From Demequina capsici (GTDB lineage: Bacteria > Actinomycetota > Actinomycetes > Actinomycetales > Demequinaceae): DNA of 64,000 bases. Both the position numbers and the translations under genes were made by a program. The notes beneath the pieces are model-generated. The model saw nothing but the letters and a program-made list of their open reading frames with translations, searched no databases and had not been told where the DNA came from. Of the stretch, positions 52,256 through 60,999 are shown piece after piece (positions within the stretch are counted from its first letter, which is position 1; each line of letters starts with the position of its first letter). The stretch spans positions 1,860,001 to 1,924,000 of the forward strand of contig NZ_CP134880.1 in NCBI RefSeq assembly GCF_032102965.1, given 5' to 3'.

Positions 52256-52600
52256 ATGGACAGACCTGACGGCTTCGACGGCGGCACCGGCGGCACCGGC
52301 TCGCTCGACCTGCTTCCGACCATCCTGGGCGGCGTGCTCGGCCTCCTGGCCGTCGCCGCGCTCGTGGTGATCGCGATCTTCCTGATCCGGATCTCGCGTG
52401 ACGTCGCCACGATCAGGGCCGATGCGGCGGCCGTGCGCGCGGGCACCGTGGGCGGCGTCGCGCCGCGCCACATGCCCCGGATGCACGCCGCCTCCCCCTT
52501 CGATGCGCCGACGCCCCCTGCGCCGGCCGCATCGGTGGGCGACACCTCGGCCCCGGCCGCAGGATCGCCCGAGAGCAGCGAGGGCCGACTCCCCTCCTGA
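52256..52600 (+). CDS. small membrane protein of unknown function
   Basis: A 114-residue protein: a Gly-rich N-terminus, one hydrophobic helix (about residues 19-45, LPTILGGVLGLLAVAALVVIAIF) and a disordered Pro/Ala/Ser tail. No recognised family. A TACCGT -10 hexamer ends 7 nt before the ATG, suggesting a leaderless mRNA. It is followed by a strong hairpin at 52651-52689. Confidence 0.6.
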   Translation: MDRPDGFDGGTGGTGSLDLLPTILGGVLGLLAVAALVVIAIFLIRISRDVATIRADAAAVRAGTVGGVAPRHMPRMHAASPFDAPTPPAPAASVGDTSAPAAGSPESSEGRLPS

Positions 52601-52650
52601 CACGGCGACGACGGGCGCATCACTCTCCCTGCCCGTCGTCCACGAACGAC

Positions 52651-52689
52651 GCCCGGTGCGTGGGCCACAGCGCGGCTCACGCACCGGGC
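52651..52689. terminator. strong transcription terminator hairpin
   Basis: Perfect 12-bp arms GCCCGGTGCGTG (52651-52662) and CACGCACCGGGC (52678-52689) with a 15-nt loop, followed by GTTCTC. It separates the rightward small membrane gene from the leftward MetE-like gene, so it probably works in both directions. Confidence 0.75.
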
Positions 52690-52776
52690 GTTCTCATGTC
52701 CGTCGGCAGACCGCCGGGGCGACAGCGGCCGGACCCCACCGGGGCCCGGCCTTCGCGCACGGTCACGCGTCGAGCA

Positions 52777-52839
52777 GGTCAGCCGTTCAGCAGGTCCGCA
52801 GTTCAGCCGTGCAACGGGTCAGCCGTTCAGCAGGTCCGC
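52777..52839 (-). repeat. 23-bp direct repeat duplicating the 3' end of the MetE-like gene
   Basis: GGTCAGCCGTTCAGCAGGTCCGC occurs at 52777-52799 and, as the end of the coding sequence, at 52817-52839, 40 bp apart. The sequence between holds shorter degenerate copies (GTTCAGCC). Confidence 0.85.
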
Positions 52840-54033
52840 GGCGCGGCGTGCGCCCTCGCCGAGCGAGTCGAGCTTGGCCCAGGCGATCTGCTGGTGCACG
52901 CGACCACCCAGACCGCAGTCGGTCGCGGCGATCACGTTGTCGGGGCCCACGAGCTCGGCGAAGCGGACGATGCGCTCGGCGACCAGGTCGGGGTGCTCCA
53001 CGACGTTCGTGGAGTGGCCGACGACCCCCGGCAGGATCTTCTTGCCCGCGGGGAGCTGGACGTCCTTCCAGACCTTCCACTCGTGCTCGTGGCGCGCGTT
53101 GGCCGCCTCGAACGAGTACTCGCCGGCGTTGATCTCGAGCATCTTGTCCACGATGTGCGTGAACTCGAGGTCCGTGGTGTGGGGGCCGTGCCACGAGCCC
53201 CAGCACAGGTGGAAGCGGATCCTGTCCTCGGGCAGACCCTCGATCGCGTGGTTGATCGCGTCGATGCGCGTCTGGATGAACGCACGGTAGTCCGCGACGG
53301 AGGGCTCGGGGTTGATCTGATCCCACGACTCTGCGAGCGAGGGGTCGTCGATCTGGAGGATCAGGCCCGCGTCGATGATCGCCTTGTACTCCTCGCGCAG
53401 CACGTCCGCCCAGGCCCAGATGTGCTCCTCCTCGGTCGCGTAGTACGAGTTGCCGATGCGCGCGGCGGACCCGGGGGCGAGCGCGGTGATGAAGCCGTCC
53501 TGGAGCCCGTTCGCCTCGAGCGCGGCGCGCAGGTGGCGCGTGTCCGCGGACACCAGGTCGTGGCCGCGGTAGCTGAGCGGGCCGGTGACCTCGGGCCAGT
53601 ACGGCGTCTCGCCGAAGAGCACGCCGGCCGTCGGGTCGAAGTACGCCTGCGCGAACCGGGTCCAGTCGCGACGGTCGGCCATGGAGGTGAGGCGCACGTT
53701 GCCGGGCGACGAGCGCACAGGCTCGGGCATCGGCGCGTCCTTCGGGGGCAGCGACAGGCCGCCGGTGCGCTGGAACGAGTACGACCACCAGGCGCCGAAG
53801 TCGTGGCCGGGCGACATGGCCTTGCCGAACTCGCCGTCGCCGACGACCGTGATGCCGGCGTCGACCTGCTGCTTCACGACGTCGGTGACGGCCTCCTCGA
53901 CGAGCGCGTCGAACTCGTCGTTCGTCTGGAACGTGAAACCGTCCTCGGCGACGGGGCGCACCGCGTTCGCCTCGGCGAGCTTCTGGGTGCGCGGCAGGGA
54001 GCCGGCGGTGGTGGTCTGGATCTGCGTGCTCAT
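52819..54033 (-). CDS. MetE-like cobalamin-independent methyltransferase
   Basis: A 404-residue protein of the MetE C-terminal/UROD-like barrel family. Features: TTAGSLPRTQKLAEAN, VVGDGEFGK, FALAPGSAARIGNSYY, QIDDPSLAESWD, FHLCWGSWHGPH with the likely zinc Cys-His pair, PGVVGHSTNVVEHPDLVAERI and ATDCGLGG. It lacks the N-terminal half of true MetE, so it is a stand-alone methyl- or alkyltransferase using a thiol acceptor; methionine synthesis is not certain. ATG with GAGGAGA upstream. A 29-bp direct repeat lies upstream and a 23-bp repeat overlaps its 3' end. Confidence 0.85.
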   Translation of the reverse strand: MSTQIQTTTAGSLPRTQKLAEANAVRPVAEDGFTFQTNDEFDALVEEAVTDVVKQQVDAGITVVGDGEFGKAMSPGHDFGAWWSYSFQRTGGLSLPPKDAPMPEPVRSSPGNVRLTSMADRRDWTRFAQAYFDPTAGVLFGETPYWPEVTGPLSYRGHDLVSADTRHLRAALEANGLQDGFITALAPGSAARIGNSYYATEEEHIWAWADVLREEYKAIIDAGLILQIDDPSLAESWDQINPEPSVADYRAFIQTRIDAINHAIEGLPEDRIRFHLCWGSWHGPHTTDLEFTHIVDKMLEINAGEYSFEAANARHEHEWKVWKDVQLPAGKKILPGVVGHSTNVVEHPDLVAERIVRFAELVGPDNVIAATDCGLGGRVHQQIAWAKLDSLGEGARRAADLLNG

Positions 54034-54214
54034 GGTTCTCCTCGGTGGGCGACGGCGGCGCCCGACTATGGGCGACCGTCGACACATGTTCGACGGGCTG
54101 TCGCAGGCAACTTCCGCGACGCGTCCCGGCTGGTCGAGCCGGGGGCGGCGGATCCGAGGCTTCGTTTGATGCGCTGCGCGGCCCATTGTGCCCGAATCGC
54201 GCGAACGGTTCAAA

Positions 54215-54284
54215 GCCGCGCCCTGCGGGTGACTCAGTGCCGGTTTCAGCAGCTCGCCGCGCCCTGCGGGTGACCCAGTGCCGG
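54215..54284 (-). repeat. 29-bp direct repeat, period 41
   Basis: GCCGCGCCCTGCGGGTGAC-t/c-CAGTGCCGG occurs at 54215-54243 and 54256-54284 with one mismatch. It lies between the MetE-like gene (about 180 bp upstream of its start) and the 3' end of the Thr/Ala-repeat gene. Confidence 0.85.
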
Positions 54285-54292
54285 CCAGGCCG

Positions 54293-55048
54293 TCACCCCG
54301 TGTAGTTCGGCTGCCCAGTCACCGGATCCGCCGGATCCGCCGTGGGCGGCGTCGCGTCATCCGTCGCGCCGTCCGTGACCTCCTCCGTGGGCAGCTCCGA
54401 GCCGGACGGAGTCGCTGAGCACCAAGGCGTCGCCGTGACGGTCACGCTGGGCGGTGTCGCAGTCACGGTCGCCGTCTCGGTGGCGGTCGCCGTGACCGAC
54501 GCGGTCGTGGTGGCGGTCGCCGTGACCGACGCAGTGGCCGTCGCCGTCGCCGTAGCGGTCGCCGTGACCGTGACTGTGGGGCCCGTGGCCGTCGGCGTGG
54601 GCGTGGTGGCGCTCGGGGTGGGCCACGGCGTCTGGGCTCCGCCGCACACCTCGCCCGACCCGGCGATGTCGAAGGTGCGGGTGCCGACCACCGCGCCTGA
54701 GCCGTCCACCTCGACGAACGTCGCGGTGATCCTGTAGTCGTAGCCGGCGTCCGGCAGGTAGGACGACGGCACGGTGATGTGATAGCCCATCGCATCGCTG
54801 TCGTTGTCGACAGAGAAGGCGGAGTAGACGATGCCGCTCTGGTCGAGGATCGACGCGTCGTACTCCCAGTGGCCGGGTTCGGGGTTCTCGTTGTAGGTGA
54901 TCGCCGCACTGAAGTCGGTGCCGCAGTTCGCGTTGATCGTGAAGTTCGGCACCGTCACGTCGTCGATGGTGGCCACGTAGACGAGCCGGGCGGCGGCGAG
55001 CAGCGTGGCGGCAGCCGCCGCGACGAGAAGTCGATACTGCAATGCCAC
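54293..55048 (-). CDS. secreted protein with Thr/Ala/Val-repeat tail
   Basis: A 251-residue exported protein. A signal-anchor helix (about residues 6-26) is followed by an acidic domain of about 130 residues with two Cys and no recognised family. The rest is low-complexity: repeated TVTAT/ATATAT/SVTATAT units, then an acidic Pro/Thr/Asp tail with two further Cys (WCSATPS...). The repeat is likely an extended wall-spanning or O-mannosylated stalk. GTG at 55048 with GAAGGGGC upstream. The DNA repeats (GTCGCCGT) are prone to slippage, so length may vary between strains. Confidence 0.75.
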   Translation of the reverse strand: MALQYRLLVAAAAATLLAAARLVYVATIDDVTVPNFTINANCGTDFSAAITYNENPEPGHWEYDASILDQSGIVYSAFSVDNDSDAMGYHITVPSSYLPDAGYDYRITATFVEVDGSGAVVGTRTFDIAGSGEVCGGAQTPWPTPSATTPTPTATGPTVTVTATATATATATASVTATATTTASVTATATETATVTATPPSVTVTATPWCSATPSGSELPTEEVTDGATDDATPPTADPADPVTGQPNYTG

Positions 55049-55269
55049 GCCCCTTCGTCCAGTCGTCGCTCCGCGCACGGCATTCTGCCGAGGCAGGCCG
55101 CCGTCGTGCCTGATGCTGCGCGAGCGCCCGCCCCCACGGGAGACTCCGTTCTCTTTGATGGTGACCCGGCGCGGCGCGGCTCGCAACTATTGCGCACCTG
55201 ACTCGCATCTGGGGGCGCGCATCGGCCGCCTCCGGTCCCGAAGTCAGGGACCACCGATAGCCTCGAGCC

Positions 55270-56454
55270 ATGCGCCTCCTGCACACCTCCGACTGGCACC
55301 TGGGCCGGACGTTCCATGGCCACAGCACGGACGCTCACCTGGAGCAGGTGCTGGACGCGCTCGCAGCGGCCGTCAAGGACCGCGGCGTGGACGCTGTGAT
55401 CGTCGCCGGCGACGTCTTCGACTCGTCCACTCCTAAGGCCGAGGCGTTCGCGATGCTCAACCGTGTGGTCGCGGCGGTACGGTCCGTCGGCGCGCAGGTG
55501 GTGCTCACCTCGGGGAATCACGACGGGCCGGCGCGGCTGGGCCACATGGCTGACTTCGCCGCGTTCGGAGGGGTGCACGTGCGCACCGACCTTGCGCGGC
55601 TCGCGGATCCTGTGCTGCTGACCGACGAGAACGGCCAAGTCGCGATCTACGCCCTCCCGTACATCCACCCGGAGTTCCTGCGCGCGGCCTACGGCGACTT
55701 CGGCGGCAGCACGCATGCGCAGGCGCTCTCGTTCGCGATGGACCTGGTCCGGGCAGATTCCGAGGCGCGGCGGGCCGACGCTCCCGGCCTGCGGACGGTC
55801 GTGGCGAGCCACTGCTTCGCGGCGGGTGTCGAGGCGACCACTGAGGACTCCGGCAGATCCGAGGAGCGCGACATCACCAGGGGCGGTCTCAACATCGTTC
55901 CGTTGAGCGTGTTCGACGGCATGGACTATGTGGCGCTGGGGCACATCCATGGCCGCCAGACGCTGACGGAGCGCGTGCGGTACAGCGGTGCTCCCCTGCG
56001 GTTCAGCTTCGGCGAGCGGGCGAGCGCCAAGGGCGCCTGGCTGGTGGATCTGGACGCTCACGGGTTGGAGCGGGTGGAGTGGCTCGAGCTTCCCACGCCG
56101 CGTGCCGCGGTGCGCCTTCAGGGCACTCTCGAGGCGCTGCTCGCGGACGGGGCGCACCCGGAGGCGGTGGACTGCTGGGTGGAGGCGGTGCTCACCGACG
56201 ACCAGTTGCCGCGTGAGGCGATGCGTCGCCTGCAGACGCGGTATCCGTTCGCGGTGACGCTCTCGCATCGCCCTGCTGGGAGGCATGATCATGGCGACGC
56301 GACGTATGCCACCCGTGTCGAGGGCAGGTCCGATGCCCAGATCGTCGACGAGTTCCTCACGTTCGTGCGCAACGGCCAGGGACCCACCGAGGCCGAGCGC
56401 GCCCTGCTGCACGACGCGTTCCAGGCGCTCGAGGTGAAGGAGGCGTCGCGGTGA
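55270..56454 (+). CDS. sbcD: exonuclease subunit SbcD
   Basis: Mre11-family nuclease of 394 residues that acts with SbcC on hairpins and DNA ends. Phosphoesterase motifs: SDWHLGRTFHG, AGDVFDSS, TSGNHDG, ASHCFAAG and LGHIHGRQ. A TAGCCT -10 hexamer ends 6 nt before the ATG, so the mRNA is probably leaderless. The stop overlaps the sbcC start as GTGA, giving translational coupling. Confidence 0.95.
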   Translation: MRLLHTSDWHLGRTFHGHSTDAHLEQVLDALAAAVKDRGVDAVIVAGDVFDSSTPKAEAFAMLNRVVAAVRSVGAQVVLTSGNHDGPARLGHMADFAAFGGVHVRTDLARLADPVLLTDENGQVAIYALPYIHPEFLRAAYGDFGGSTHAQALSFAMDLVRADSEARRADAPGLRTVVASHCFAAGVEATTEDSGRSEERDITRGGLNIVPLSVFDGMDYVALGHIHGRQTLTERVRYSGAPLRFSFGERASAKGAWLVDLDAHGLERVEWLELPTPRAAVRLQGTLEALLADGAHPEAVDCWVEAVLTDDQLPREAMRRLQTRYPFAVTLSHRPAGRHDHGDATYATRVEGRSDAQIVDEFLTFVRNGQGPTEAERALLHDAFQALEVKEASR

Positions 56455-59438
56455 GGATCCTGAGCCTGGAGCTGGAGGGCTTCGGCCCGTTCCTTGCCCG
56501 CCAGCGGGTCGACTTCACGCGCTTCGATGCGGAAGGCCTGTTCGTCATCTCGGGCAGGACCGGCGCAGGCAAGAGCACGCTGCTGGACGCCATCTGCTTC
56601 GCGCTGTACGACAAGGTGCCCAGGTACGACGGCGCCGACAAGCCGGTGCGCAGCCACTTCTGCTCCGAGGACGATCTCACCGAGGTGGCGCTCGAGTACG
56701 AGCTGCACGGCATCCGCTACCGGATCGTCCGCTCCCCCGCCTTCGAGCGCACCAAGAGGCGTGGCGGCGGCACCACCACGGAGAAGGCGTCCGCGGCGCT
56801 CTACGTGCTCGGCGACGGCGCGCCGGTGCCGCTCGCGACCATGCCCCGCGAGGTGGCCGAGCAGGTCGCCACGACCGTGCCGCTCACCGGCGAGCAGTTC
56901 CTCCAGGTGATCCTCCTGGCACAGGGTCGGTTCGCCGAGTTCCTCAAGGCGGACACGGCAGAGCGCCGGTCCCTGCTCCGCTCGCTGTTCGGCACGCAGC
57001 GGTTCGAGGACCTGGAGGCCCACCTCCGGGATCTCGCAAGGGCGGCGGTCGCCAGGGTCGAATCCGCGGACGCCGCACTGGACGCGATCGCGGGCCAGGC
57101 CGCGGCGCTCGTCGGGCTCGATGTCCCCGCCTCGGCGGGGCGGGCGGCGTTCTTCGCCGAGCAGCTGCAGCTCCTCGAAGCGGCCTCGCAGTCGGCCGCC
57201 GAGGCACGCGTTGCCGCCACCGATGCCGCGCAGGTCGCGTCCGACGCTCTGTCGACAGCAAGGTCGGACGAGGACGCCCGTCGTCGGCTCGCGCAGGCGC
57301 GCGCGACGCTCGAGGCGCTCGAGGCCGATGCGGCCGCCCACGCCGTGCGCGAAGGTCGCCTGACGGAGGCGAGGCGAGCCGTGCCCGTGGCGGGTCCGCG
57401 CCGCATCGCGACAGCGGCTGAGTCGGCGCTGGCGCAGGCGCAGGCATTCCTGACGCGCGCTCGTGACCTGGCTTCGGCCGACCCGGCACTGGGGCTCGCC
57501 TGGCCGGACGGGCGGCTCACGGAAGCCGACGAGGCAGCGCTCCAGGCCCGTGCGACGGTGCTACGGACGGGTCGCGCGGAGCTCAAGGCGCCGCTCGAGG
57601 CCGAGCTCTCCCTGGCGCGCCTCGAGCGGGAGGTGCAGGCAGCGACGGACAAGGTCGCGCACGTGCGGGAGGCGCAGGCGTCCGCGCGCGCGCAGCTCGA
57701 GGCCCTGCCAGGCATGGAGCGGCCGCTGCGGGAGCAGCTCGACACGGCGTCCGCACTCGCGGCGCGTATCGAGGACCTGGCCACCGCGGTGCAGCGGGCG
57801 GAGGCGACGGTGACGGCCCGTGCGCGCGTCGCCGCGCTGGAGGAGCAGGCGCCCACGGTCGCGGCGGCAGACGCGCAGGCAGCGGCGGATCACGCGTCCG
57901 CGTCCGCGGAGTACAGCGCCCAGGTGCAACGTCGCCTGCTCTCCCAGGCCGCGCACCTCGCGGACGCGCTCGTCGACGGGGAGCCGTGCCCGGTGTGCGG
58001 CGCGCACGACCACCCGTCGCCGGCGGCACCGACCGACGACCATGTGACCGACGAGCAGGTGGACGCAGCCTACGAGCGGATGCAGGCCACCTCGGCGCTC
58101 GCCGAGCGCGCCCGCGAGGCGCGGCTGGACCTGGACGGCAGGGTCGCGTCCGCGCGCGGGCAGGCGGGCGCTGGCACACCGGACGATGCGAAAGGGGCCC
58201 TCGAGGCGGCGCGAGCTGCGCACGCCGAGGCGGTCGCGGCGGCCGGTGAGAGGACTCGCCTCCAGGGGGAGCTCGCCGGGCTCGAGACCCAAGGCGCCGC
58301 TCTCGCAGAGGCGCTGACTGCGCACGAGCAGGCGATCACGGCGGCCGAGCGCGACGGCGCCGCGGCGCGCGCGATGCTGGGGTCGGCCCAGGAGCTCGCG
58401 ACTCAGCGTCCCGACGGCTACGACTCGGTTGCCGCGTACGCGACCGCGCTGGACGCCGCCATCACCCTGATCGACGGACTGATCGCCGCCACGGACGCGG
58501 CAGCGGACGCCTCAGCGGAAGCCGACTCGGCCCGTGCCGCGCTTCACGAGGCGCTCGAGTCGTCAGGCTTCGCCTCGGCGGAGCAGGCCGCCGGCGCAGA
58601 GCTGCCTGCCGCCGAGCTGGCTGCGCTGGAAGGTTCAGTGGAGGAGCATCGCGCGGCGCTGGCCTCGGCGAGCGGTGTGGTCGCCGAACTCGCGGCGCAA
58701 CCTGTCCCCGCCGAGCCGGCAGATCTCACGTCGCTCGAGGCCGCGGCTGCGCAGGCGGGGACCGCGCGGGACTCCGCGGTCGAGACGGCTACGACCACCG
58801 CCGGCCGTGCTCAGCAGCTGGCAGGACTGGCGGGCGAGCACGCCCGGCTGGGTGCGTCCACTCAAGCGGCACGAGACGAGCGCGACGTGATCCTCACCCT
58901 GGCGGACAGCGTCGAGGGCAAGGCCCCGAACGACCGCCGCCTGCGCCTCGAGTCGTTCGTCCTCGCGTCCAAGCTGGAGCGGATCGTCGCGGCCGCGAAC
59001 GCGCGGCTGGAGACCATGTCATCCGGCCAGTACCGCCTGGAGCACGACGACTCCGCGCAGTATCGCAACAAGGAGACGGGGCTGGCGTTGCGGGTCGCCG
59101 ACGCGCACACGGGACGGTCGCGCGACACGCGTTCGCTGTCCGGAGGCGAGACCTTCCTCGCGTCCGTCTCGCTTGCGCTCGGGCTGGCGGAGACCGTGTC
59201 CTCGGAGGCGGGCGGCATCCAGCTCGACACGCTGTTCATCGACGAAGGCTTCGGGTCGCTCGACGAGGACACGCTGGAGGTCGCCATGTCCACCCTGGAG
59301 GACCTGCGGGATCAGGGCCGGACCGTCGGCCTCATCTCGCATGTGGAGGCCATGAAGGATGCGATACCTGCCAAGCTCGAGGTCGTGAAGGCTGCCGACG
59401 GGTCCAGCAGCATCCGCATGCAGGTGTCGACCGGCTGA
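56451..59438 (+). CDS. sbcC: exonuclease subunit SbcC
   Basis: Rad50-like ATPase partner of SbcD, 995 residues, starting with GTG at 56451. Walker A GRTGAGKST near residue 37, then coiled-coil arms rich in Ala and Glu around the zinc hook CPVCGAHDHP (Cys513, Cys516), which lies near the middle as expected. The signature LSGGETFLASVSLALGLAE and Walker B LDTLFIDEGFGSLDEDT complete the head. It forms an end-processing complex with SbcD. Its stop is 15 bp from the convergent CbiM gene. Confidence 0.96.
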   Translation: MRILSLELEGFGPFLARQRVDFTRFDAEGLFVISGRTGAGKSTLLDAICFALYDKVPRYDGADKPVRSHFCSEDDLTEVALEYELHGIRYRIVRSPAFERTKRRGGGTTTEKASAALYVLGDGAPVPLATMPREVAEQVATTVPLTGEQFLQVILLAQGRFAEFLKADTAERRSLLRSLFGTQRFEDLEAHLRDLARAAVARVESADAALDAIAGQAAALVGLDVPASAGRAAFFAEQLQLLEAASQSAAEARVAATDAAQVASDALSTARSDEDARRRLAQARATLEALEADAAAHAVREGRLTEARRAVPVAGPRRIATAAESALAQAQAFLTRARDLASADPALGLAWPDGRLTEADEAALQARATVLRTGRAELKAPLEAELSLARLEREVQAATDKVAHVREAQASARAQLEALPGMERPLREQLDTASALAARIEDLATAVQRAEATVTARARVAALEEQAPTVAAADAQAAADHASASAEYSAQVQRRLLSQAAHLADALVDGEPCPVCGAHDHPSPAAPTDDHVTDEQVDAAYERMQATSALAERAREARLDLDGRVASARGQAGAGTPDDAKGALEAARAAHAEAVAAAGERTRLQGELAGLETQGAALAEALTAHEQAITAAERDGAAARAMLGSAQELATQRPDGYDSVAAYATALDAAITLIDGLIAATDAAADASAEADSARAALHEALESSGFASAEQAAGAELPAAELAALEGSVEEHRAALASASGVVAELAAQPVPAEPADLTSLEAAAAQAGTARDSAVETATTTAGRAQQLAGLAGEHARLGASTQAARDERDVILTLADSVEGKAPNDRRLRLESFVLASKLERIVAAANARLETMSSGQYRLEHDDSAQYRNKETGLALRVADAHTGRSRDTRSLSGGETFLASVSLALGLAETVSSEAGGIQLDTLFIDEGFGSLDEDTLEVAMSTLEDLRDQGRTVGLISHVEAMKDAIPAKLEVVKAADGSSSIRMQVSTG

Positions 59439-59453
59439 GGGCCGGAGGACGCC

Positions 59454-60164
59454 CTACGAGACCTGTGCTGCGGTGCCGTCGAGCGCGGACTCGGCCTCGG
59501 TCAAGGCCACCGCCCGAGCGGCTCTGACATGCGCGGCACGGCTCCAGGCCACTCCGATCGCCACCAGCGCCGACGTCACGGCGGCCTCCATCGCACCCCA
59601 TGCGGCATGCGGAGCGACCACCTCGCCGAGCACCAGGCCCGCCCCTCCCCCGACGATCGACACGACGGTCAGCGTCAGCGCCGACGCCATCACGCTCGCC
59701 CATGCGCCGAGTGCCGACGCCGGTACGCGCCACCATGAGGTGGGTGCCCCGGCATCCGCGCCGCGCCACCCGGCGAGGACCGCGAGCGCACCGCGGTACA
59801 CGCCGTACCCCGCGAGCACCCCGACCACTCCCATGACCAGCACGTTCACCCCGAGCGCGGAGACTCCGCCGTCGCCCCACCCGACGGCCTCAAGCGCGAG
59901 CACCGCAGCCATGGTGAGCATCGCGAGCCACGGCCCCAGCGCCACGGCCAGCAGCGTGCCGCCGATCAGGTGAGCGGTGTACGGGCCGTAGAGCGGCATG
60001 TCGGCCAGATGCGCCAGCAGGACGATGCCTGCGCCGCCGACCGCGAGTCCCCAGCGCGCGTCGCCGCGTCTGAGCTCCCTCACCGACCAGGCGATGGCGC
60101 CCGCGGACGCCGCTCCTGCGACGCTCAGCGTGACAGGGTCGAGCACTCCATCTGGCATATGCAT
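59454..60164 (-). CDS. CbiM/NikM-type nickel or cobalt ECF transporter membrane protein
   Basis: A 236-residue membrane protein beginning MHMPDG, the N-terminal metal-binding motif of CbiM/NikM S-components, with six hydrophobic segments and HLIGGTLLAVALGPWLAMLTM. Substrate specificity cannot be read from the sequence, but the position at the end of a NiFe-hydrogenase operon favours nickel. No CbiN, CbiQ or CbiO gene lies beside it in the window. AAGGAGGAAG precedes the ATG. The C-terminal 30 residues are polar and Ala/Glu-rich. Confidence 0.87.
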   Translation of the reverse strand: MHMPDGVLDPVTLSVAGAASAGAIAWSVRELRRGDARWGLAVGGAGIVLLAHLADMPLYGPYTAHLIGGTLLAVALGPWLAMLTMAAVLALEAVGWGDGGVSALGVNVLVMGVVGVLAGYGVYRGALAVLAGWRGADAGAPTSWWRVPASALGAWASVMASALTLTVVSIVGGGAGLVLGEVVAPHAAWGAMEAAVTSALVAIGVAWSRAAHVRAARAVALTEAESALDGTAAQVS

Positions 60165-60189
60165 GATGCCTTCCTCCTTCTCTAGCCCT

Positions 60190-60999
60190 TCAGGCGAGCA
60201 CCGTTGCCGGTGCCGAGTACGCGCATGCGTTGACCGCGGCGAGCTCCGTGGCGGTGGACCGTCGCAGGTCCGCCAGGTCGACGGCGCTCAGCCGGTCGCA
60301 GATCCAGTCCCAGTGGAGCGAGACGACGTCGCCGGGCTCCACGGCCCTCGCGAGTCGCAGGCCACCGCGCCGGAGCCGCATCGGTTCCAGGCGGGGCGGT
60401 GCGAGCATCAGCCGTCTCCCGTCCCACGCCAGGCGCGGTGTCTCCACGAGGACGCTCTCTCCGTCATCCACGTCGATGGCGACGACGCGCCCCCAGCTGA
60501 TGCGGCATCGGTCCAGCACCTCGAGCGGAGCATCGCCGTGTCCGCCGCGCAGCAACCCGACCCAGGGGTAGACGCCGAAGACGTGGAAGCTGTGGTGCGG
60601 CGTGGCGCCGTGGGTCACGGCAGTCGCGAGTCGCTCGAAGTCGAGCCGCGTCAGGCGCGGCCGGAATCTCGATTCGAGCGAGCTCACGAACCGCCGTCCG
60701 CCACAGCGGACGAGCAGGGGCCCTCCGAGCCAGTAGGTGCGGACGACGACCGGGTCGAGCGGGGCGCGTCCGAGGCTTTCTCCGATCAGCTCGAGGTAGG
60801 GCCAGGCGCCTTCGAATCCGCGGGCGACCTCGGCGAGCGCGGCTCCGGAGGCGCGCATGCTGACACGCTCGAGCAGCTCGGCGGCGCGATCGGGACCGCA
60901 GTAGCCGCGCTCGTTGGGCGGGAACGCGTAGCGACCGAACAGGACCGCGCCGTCTGCCTCGGGGGCGTGGGCGGCGGGTCTGACGGCGGTCGCGGTCAT
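60190..60999 (-). CDS. uncharacterised protein encoded in the hydrogenase operon
   Basis: A 269-residue soluble protein. I see a Gly-rich N-terminal region with FGRYAFPPNERGYCGPD, a conserved GAWPYLELIGESLGR, a PHHSFHVFGVYPWVGLLRGG segment and a C-terminal domain ending in LHWDWICDRLSAVDLADLRR. It resembles actinobacterial proteins (DUF6390, I believe) that occur with NiFe hydrogenase genes; that assignment is from memory and unverified. Its ATG overlaps the stop of the EamA gene as ATGA, so it is translationally coupled within the hydrogenase operon. A maturation or electron-transfer accessory role is inference. Confidence 0.65.
   Translation of the reverse strand: MTATAVRPAAHAPEADGAVLFGRYAFPPNERGYCGPDRAAELLERVSMRASGAALAEVARGFEGAWPYLELIGESLGRAPLDPVVVRTYWLGGPLLVRCGGRRFVSSLESRFRPRLTRLDFERLATAVTHGATPHHSFHVFGVYPWVGLLRGGHGDAPLEVLDRCRISWGRVVAIDVDDGESVLVETPRLAWDGRRLMLAPPRLEPMRLRRGGLRLARAVEPGDVVSLHWDWICDRLSAVDLADLRRSTATELAAVNACAYSAPATVLA

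Noticed and set aside
52601-54292. Cobalamin or SAM riboswitch near the MetE-like gene
   Set aside because: I found no B12-box or SAM-box core sequence in its upstream region; only the direct repeats are visible.
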